64,000 nucleotides of DNA from Lojkania enalia (lineage: Eukaryota > Ascomycota > Dothideomycetes > Pleosporales). The notes beneath the pieces are model-generated. The model made no database searches and was not told the DNA's origin. It saw nothing but the letters and a program-made list of their open reading frames with translations. This document shows, one piece after another, positions 58,343 to 64,000 of this stretch. Location of the stretch: assembly GCA_010094045.1 (NCBI GenBank), contig ML986621.1, positions 186,001 to 250,000 on the forward strand, given 5' to 3'. The position numbers were made by a program, and so were the translations under genes. How positions within the stretch are numbered: the stretch's first letter is position 1; each line of letters starts with the position of its first letter.

Positions 58343-59391
58343 CTACCCAGAGTAATTATTGGTAGAACGGGAAGGCGTAGGGGATGGAAACAGTTTCTGG
58401 TAGTGCTCTATAACATCCAAATTCACAGGCCCACATGTCGCTACGTGGCTGTCGCGGACTACATTCTCGATGAAAGACCCTCCGCAATCTTTATGGGCGC
58501 CTCCAATCATTGCCAGCTTGGCACCAGTCACTTTGATTTTAGCAAAATACCCCTGTTTGGCCTCATTACCAAGGATCGCAAAGTCATCATTGATATATTC
58601 GAGTCCGATCATGTTGATGGACGAGTGTAGGTCACCCATCGGGGGTCTAGTCTCATTGGTGGAGGGCAGCCTTGTTGGAACCCCGGGGAGAGTGTCTGTG
58701 CTTGAGTTCGGCTGTGGCGAGGCCCGTCAGTCCATTAAGTTTCTTTGACCAGTACATATTAATACTCTAAGGGGCACCCACTGATTCCGAATCGCCCATA
58801 TATGGAACAATCTGCGCTACGTATAATTAGCTAGATGGACAATATGGGTGGTAGTTCTTGCTTACAATCTGCGCATGAGACTGGTTGCTCGAGAGCCTCA
58901 CTCTTTCCTAGGCTCGCCTTGTCCATATCAACGTCCATGTCTATGGAACGCTGATCCGAGGCATCTTTCATTGTCACGTCTGTTGCCATTGTAATGCAGA
59001 TTATTAAATTGATTTTGTCGTCTACCAAGGCCGCGAGTGATTCCTTGATCCGTCGTTCTGTTATACGTTCCTTTGGGATGCGGAAGTATTTCCTAGCAGA
59101 CCGACGCCTAACGTCGGAGAATGATGTGTGGATGATGCGGTTGAGAGTGTCGACTTTGTCTGAAATTGCTTTCACGAGGTTCTCGACAATATCAATGTGG
59201 AATTTCTGGTTCCTTTGAATGAACTCGATCGTACAGGAGAGCGATTCGAGTTGTTTTGAGTAGGATCGTATTCTGTCTGGCCCGTGTTTGATGTGTTCAT
59301 GGAGCTCAGTGAGTGACTCCGTAATTTTTAATAGATGGGCGCAAAATTGTGAAGCGGCGGCCACCACAGCTAGGACCTCCAGACCGCTCAT
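58343..59391 (-). CDS. SesA-like (NLR N-terminal type) protein
   Basis: 309 residues; exons 59391-58866, 58816-58782 and 58711-58343, with introns of 49 and 70 nt. Residues 1 to about 130 (MSGLEVLAVVAAASQFCAHL, ITESLTELHEHIKHGPDRIRSYSKQLESL) resemble the SesA-type helical domain found before NACHT/NB-ARC modules in fungal NLRs, where it is thought to be a downstream signalling or effector domain. Here no NTPase follows. Instead there is an acidic linker and a C-terminal segment (FAKIKVTGAKLAMIGGAHKD...NVVRDSHVATCG). Stand-alone versions occur beside NLR genes in fungi, but none is visible in this window. The domain call is by eye. Confidence 0.68.
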
Positions 59392-60484
59392 GTTGCTCCG
59401 GATAAAAGAGCGAATGTTGTTGTAACCGGATTCTTTCGTCTTGTTCCTTGCCAGTCTATGCAGTCACTCTTACCAATCTTTTGCAGTCTCACCCTTGTTT
59501 TGGGGGCCAGAGTGGTAGAAGAGCTGAAGAGAAAATGATAACGGTGTGTACGACACGTAGTAGTTTTCGTGTGCTGGGCTCTTTGTCCTTCTGTGAGGTA
59601 GCCTAAGCTGACAGTTGCATGCCAAATAGCCAGGGCTGAATCTTCAGCAATTGCTTCGTCGCCTCACATGTCCGGGCCGTACATCTGACCGGCGAAAGAT
59701 AGCCTTCTTCGAGAATACACAACATAATTATGTGAGCAAGACTTCTATGCCGGGTGACGTGGTGCGAGGCTTGCTGCAGAGAGCCAGAACGCATGCACCT
59801 CGCCTCACGGATCTAAAGTTGGGCCCAAATGCTACTTAGGAGAACCCAAAGGCGTGTGGCAACGGCCCGAATGACTAGAACCAGAATGGAGCCCATCTGA
59901 TGCTATAGGCACGATGCTATTGAAGCTGTGGCACCGCTCCATCGCGTCGGTTAATCTTAGCGATTAGGTGGGGTGCGACGTGTCCGACCAGGAAGCTGCG
60001 CCTTACATTTCTTCCTTCGTGATATGTAGATCTCTCAAGGAGCTTGTTTGATCCTATTGCAGGGACTGAGGGCTAGAGTATCCAGAAATGCCATCCGAGC
60101 CTTGCTTAGTTCGGAGACCATATTGGGCCTCTTCCGCGAGGCTGGGAGAGGGAGCCAACAACACAGGACGAGCCACGAAAGAATATAGGCGCTTAGAATT
60201 CCGATTCGACGGTGATCGACACATTGAAAGGGAGCGAATGTGCTCTGTGTCATGGTTGTAGATGGTTATAAAGACGCTGAAGGACACAAGATGTTTCGTG
60301 GCTACTCGAAATGGAAGACGAAGTTGGCCTGCACGGGCCAGGTCATCATACCTCATCCTGGTACTCCGGGTGCATTCAAGTCACCTACCGGTATTTCACA
60401 ACTCGTCCTTGCTTGAGCAAGCTGTCATCGGGATTCAACCGCCAGCGCCTCGTCACTTCGCAATCTCCATACGGCTGGCGCAGG
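59392..60484. other. Intergenic
   Basis: Upstream of both the SesA-like gene and the small gene at 60485. Only short shadow frames. No clear promoter motif identified. Confidence 0.45.
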
Positions 60485-60957
60485 ATGAGCGACCAACTTG
60501 AGCAACAAATCTTACCAGACGATGCGTTGCAAGAATTGCGGCAAGGAGCAGGCTGGTTGGAGGGTGCCCAGTTCGAGCAGCTGGAGCAGGAGAGCTACGA
60601 ATACTGCACGGAAGCAGAAAAGCTTGCGTCCCATTTTGGCAAAGTCCTTGCCCATTTCAGTAGTCAGGTATCTCATCTTCTGGGATTCCTCATGGAATTA
60701 TTGGGCTAACAGAGACGGCGCACTAGTTCCCAGCAAACGAGACCCGCATCACGGCGCTCCGATTCAAAATGTCCGCTAGCATACCGGTCAAGGAAGGGTC
60801 GACTGTGGATGTGATTCCTGTGCTCATTTCCGATGCCGCGAAGATAAACGATCGAGAGCTGGTTGTAGGGGAGCATCTTCGATTGACAAAGGAAGCAAAG
60901 GTGGAGCCTACTTTCTACTGTCTTTTGCTGTTGACCCAAGGGCCACCGGGTGCTTAG
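60485..60957 (+). CDS. Small unknown protein, two exons
   Basis: 137 residues from exons 60485-60667 and 60727-60957; the 59-nt intron (GTATCT...CACTAG) contains a GCTAAC branch-like site and keeps frame (phase 0). The N-terminal half is acidic and helical (MSDQLEQQILPDDALQELRQ, FEQLEQESYEYCTEAEKLA). The second half is more beta-like (SIPVKEGSTVDVIPVLISDAAKINDREL). No signal peptide or domain recognised. An in-frame upstream extension to 60311 is open but low in plausibility. Confidence 0.5.
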
Positions 60958-62349
60958 CGGATCCCCAAAGGAACTAGAAAGCGTTGAATCTTCCTGCCAT
61001 ACTGCTATCCGAATCTAAAGTATAGTATTCCGTACCACAGTCTGTATTGCCATGGAATATCCCAGGGGAATCCATCCCGAGGTGGAAGCCAGGGAAGATG
61101 ATGGAAATATGTGTATAGACTAAAACTGGTGATAACATGCACTAGAGGCGGGTGTTGATCCTTTGAACCTCCAGGGGAAGAATGATAGTGGGCGCATGAA
61201 AAGACGGCGTTCCTAATGTGTAGGAAAGCGACGGGTGAAGCGGCTGTAAGAATTGGCACCGCGAGTGCGTTGCTCTCTTTCATGTTCAAGTCGCCTGAGT
61301 TAATCTTCACATTGCGTATACGGGGGTACTAGTTTGCTTTTTGAATCTCATCTAGATGCCGCTGACAATCATGTTGATCTGAAACTCTTAAGCTTTTAAT
61401 ATTAGGGCTGCTCCAAGCTAATAGAAGCGAAGAGTTAGGGCTCGGAATGAACACGACAATGTCCACATAGAGTGCATGTAATTGTCCCATTATGCACTAA
61501 GGTGGTTGATGGCGGAGCATAACATGGCTAAGATTGCGAGGTGTTGCGCACAGGCGTTTCCAGAAGCGCTTGGCCCTAGGACATTTATTGAATTTGGCGG
61601 ATTGGGCGAAGGAACGGGGCCCGGCTGCGTGGTCTCGGGACTCATTACGGCTGGGGCGTGTTTGGTGTGGTGTTGAGGACGGACCCGAGACGGACGAGCC
61701 TGAGCAGAGGTTCAAGATTCCAAGATTGTCGGCACCAAGAGACGTGACAAGGCGGCGCACATTGGCCTTGTTGGGACTAGAGTAAGTGCTGTACTGTACA
61801 TACCGCTGCCCTGCCATTCTGGTGACGGTTGAGACGGGATGGGTTGGCGGCCCTGGCACCTTGGGCTTGTAATGGCGGACGTCATGGTCGGCGAGGCGGC
61901 CAATAGCTTCCTTTGAAGGGCGTAGTCTGGGGGTGAAGTCATGGGCTCATGGACTCATGGGCGAGGGGACAAAGGCTAACGAGGGCGATTGTCGCTATGG
62001 AGGTTCATGCTTGTGCCCGTGCCCGTGCCCGTGCCTGCATGGCTAGAGAGCAGAGAGCAGAGTGTGGACAGGGGCAGCCGTGGACAAGGCGTCGAATGGC
62101 AGTTGAGGGCGTCCGTGATGATGATGCAGCAGCGGGCCGGGGAAAAGCTGCGCCCACAAAGGGTTTGTATTATTTTCCTCAAAAAGAGGCCATGACCCGG
62201 TACACATACTGTACATATCTATACATACGTTTAATCCATCCATCCATCCATCCATCCGTCCATACATACAAATATCTACGCACATACACAAGCCCGGCGC
62301 CGAGGCACACAAAACGAGGCCCGTCGCCGGCTCAACTCAGGCCTGCTAA
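60958..62349. other. Intergenic with simple repeats
   Basis: Contains a GTGCCC hexamer array (62013-62036), AGAGCAG repeats (about 62044-62061) and a CATC/CATA microsatellite (62234-62271). The second half is probably the promoter and leader of the Erf4-like gene. Confidence 0.5.
62234..62271. repeat. CATC/CATA microsatellite
   Basis: About six CCAT tetramers, then GTCCATACATACA. Simple-sequence repeat in the leader region of the Erf4-like gene; likely length-polymorphic. Confidence 0.85.
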
Positions 62350-64000
62350 TTGCACCTGCTCCCTCTCCGCTCCTCATCAGACTCTAGACGCCGGAACACA
62401 GCCTCTCTCTCTGCTGCGCTAGTAGGAGTAGTCTACTGCTCTGTTTCTACAGCGACGACCGGCGCTGGGTCCGCTGTTGGCGGTGGTGCTGCTGCTCGCT
62501 TCCGTCCCTATGCATGCAAGGTCGGTACGGGTCAGCTCCGCCTCGCCCTGCGTCTGCTCGCCCTCTCCAAATCCACCACCACCACCACCACCACTACTAC
62601 CGCCGCGGCCATCATCACCATCCTCGCCGCTACCGCTCGTCCGGAGCCAGCAACAACGGCGTCGCACGCAGCCTACGCCCCATCCTCGTCGTCATCGCGT
62701 CCGACTGCGCCCGCATCTCCGCTGCCCGCCCGCTGGAGCCTGACCAACCGCCTCTTCAACAACCTCAATTTCCGCTCGCTCTACGGCGGACCCCCGCGCC
62801 CGCCTGCGTCGCGTCTGTGGAATCCCGTCAACTCGTCCCCCCGAACGCTGGCCCTCCCCAACGTCCCCGTGCAACACCCGCAGCTTGGCGACGCCCGCCA
62901 GCACCAGGCCCGTGACGAGTATCCTCTCCTAACCCTACCCGAGCAGCGACGCAGCCGCCAGAGCCCTGCGCCGTCCTCGCTCGTTGTTGAACGTTCCACT
63001 GGCGACGACAGTGGTCGTACGAGCATCGGCCTCCCGCGCGATCGGAGGGGCCTGCCCGTTGATTCGCAGCCCAACACTCCGCGCGTCGACATTGACATGG
63101 CTATGCAGCAGGAAGCCACGTCTACCGGCGGCGGCGGTGATAGTGGTGTGGAGCATAACGCCGCTGCTGTACCAATACCTGGTCCCGCAGCAGACGACCT
63201 AGAATCTGGCATGAAACCTATCACAAAACCGTCCCCCGGCCGTGCGTCGCTGCCGCATTCTCGTCAGGGTTCGATGCATTCTCAGCGCCTGGGAACAGCC
63301 TCCGCCAACGGCGATGGCGAGGGCAATGCAGATGATAACGAGTCCGAGTTTCCTTGGGGCCCCTCGCATCCATGTTTTCCGCACTTGAACCCGCATGTCC
63401 CGCTCAATTCGCCGCTGTACGAAAACACCCGCATCATCCGCATTAAGCGTGACTGGATGGTCAAAGGGGATCTAGCACCCACCTTTGCCAATCTGTACCC
63501 GGAGATCCTAGACCCACTGATACCCGAAGACAGCTTTCGGGATATCATCAAGAAGGTGAACGACAGCTTAGTCCACGCATTTAATCCGCTGGGTTTTAGG
63601 GCTTGGCTAGATGCAGTCATGGGCGTTGCGACCTTCTGGCTGTGGGACGATGCCGGACTTACGGCTGTGAAGCGGCAGTTAGCCGATTTGGAAAAGTGGC
63701 TGGATGATTGGAATAGAAAAGTCGGTGAGAAGGAGGGGGTTAGGATCATCCCTCTAAGGCGGACCGGTTACTTGACAGTAGGTCTCAGCGTCACTTGGGG
63801 CGTAGCGTGTCTGCTGATATTGTGAAGCTCGACATACAAATTCCAGATCCTCACATTGGTGAGTTGGGAACGGATTCCCGACCCAATACGCAGCAAGACA
63901 ACCTCGCGAATGCCTCGTCACAGCAGCTTGGCCAATACGCAGTGTACCCGAACACGCCCACACTCCAGGTCAATGCAAGTTCGCCGGTGGCCATTGAAGG
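62350..64000 (+). CDS. erf4: Erf4/GOLGA7-family subunit of Ras palmitoyltransferase (5' end uncertain, 3' end beyond window)
   Basis: The conserved core at about 63350-63780 (HPCFPHLNPHVPLNSPLYENTR, RIKRDWMVKGDLAPTFANLYPE, FRDIIKKVNDSLVHAFNPLGFRAWLDAVMGVATFWLWDD, LEKWLDDWN) matches the Golgin A7/Erf4 family. Erf4 partners the DHHC enzyme Erf2 in palmitoylating Ras at the ER/Golgi. The exon ends at 63777 (GTAGGT donor); after a 50-nt intron coding resumes at 63828 (LDIQIPDPHIG) and runs off the window. Upstream the frame is open to 62350 but begins with a non-ATG codon, and the first in-frame Met is within DIDMAMQQ (about 63096). The true start is therefore probably in an upstream exon or in another frame joined by an intron. 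The N-terminal part is Pro/Arg/Ser/Thr-rich and disordered. Confidence 0.83.
63778..63827 (+). other. Intron of the Erf4-like gene
   Basis: GTAGGT donor, CTGAT branch-like site and GAAG acceptor; 50 nt, phase 0. Reading through instead gives a short hydrophobic ending (VGLSVTWGVACLLIL) that is not expected for this family. Confidence 0.65.

Noticed and set aside
62419..63749. Several 80-155-codon frames on both strands
   Set aside because: Shadows of the compositionally biased N-terminal part of the Erf4-like gene.

Overview
The window is eukaryotic, from a filamentous ascomycete (Pezizomycotina). The evidence is gene density of about one gene per 3 kb, short GT-AG introns (about 46-90 nt), ascomycete-type orthologues (ERMES subunit Mmm1, Erf4, cyclin Ccl1, DUF4203 protein), HeLo and SesA-like domains, and a transposon island with RIP-like C-to-T decay. 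No prokaryotic operon, CRISPR or tRNA was seen. Exon boundaries were assigned by eye from splice signals, reading-frame continuity and remembered family consensus; no alignment was run.

Layout. 1-6.3 kb: a TauD-type dioxygenase gene and a large unknown nuclear-type protein. 6.3-13.6 kb: a retrotransposon island, with two decayed Ty1/Copia copies fused tail to tail as a large inverted repeat, one carrying a 149-bp solo-LTR-like insertion. 13.6-15.2 kb: gene relics. 15.2-23.7 kb: housekeeping genes: cyclin H-like CCL1, an unknown protein, the divergent pair RPT2 (26S proteasome ATPase) and UBC1 (ubiquitin E2 with UBA), then a small secreted cysteine protein.

24.8-30.0 kb is the most unusual part: two divergent genes share a 393-bp intergenic region. 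One encodes an apparently active kinase with ankyrin repeats. The other encodes a HeLo-like helical domain fused to a degenerate pseudokinase. The pairing resembles the kinase / pseudokinase-executioner logic of animal RIPK-MLKL. Next come a coiled-coil pseudogene whose stops all look like C-to-T changes (31.9-33.5 kb), an FHA-domain Chk2/Mek1-like kinase, and the 25-residue ribosomal protein eL41 gene. 38.6-55.1 kb is again housekeeping: a BAR-domain protein, a WHIM-like chromatin protein, Mmm1 divergent from glutathione synthetase, and a multi-pass DUF4203-like protein.

56.9-59.4 kb holds a second possible cell-death or allorecognition-type cluster: a repeat protein with a short Gly/Asn/Gln-rich N-terminus, convergent with a SesA-like gene. 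A small unknown two-exon gene follows, and the window ends inside an Erf4 (palmitoyltransferase subunit) gene.
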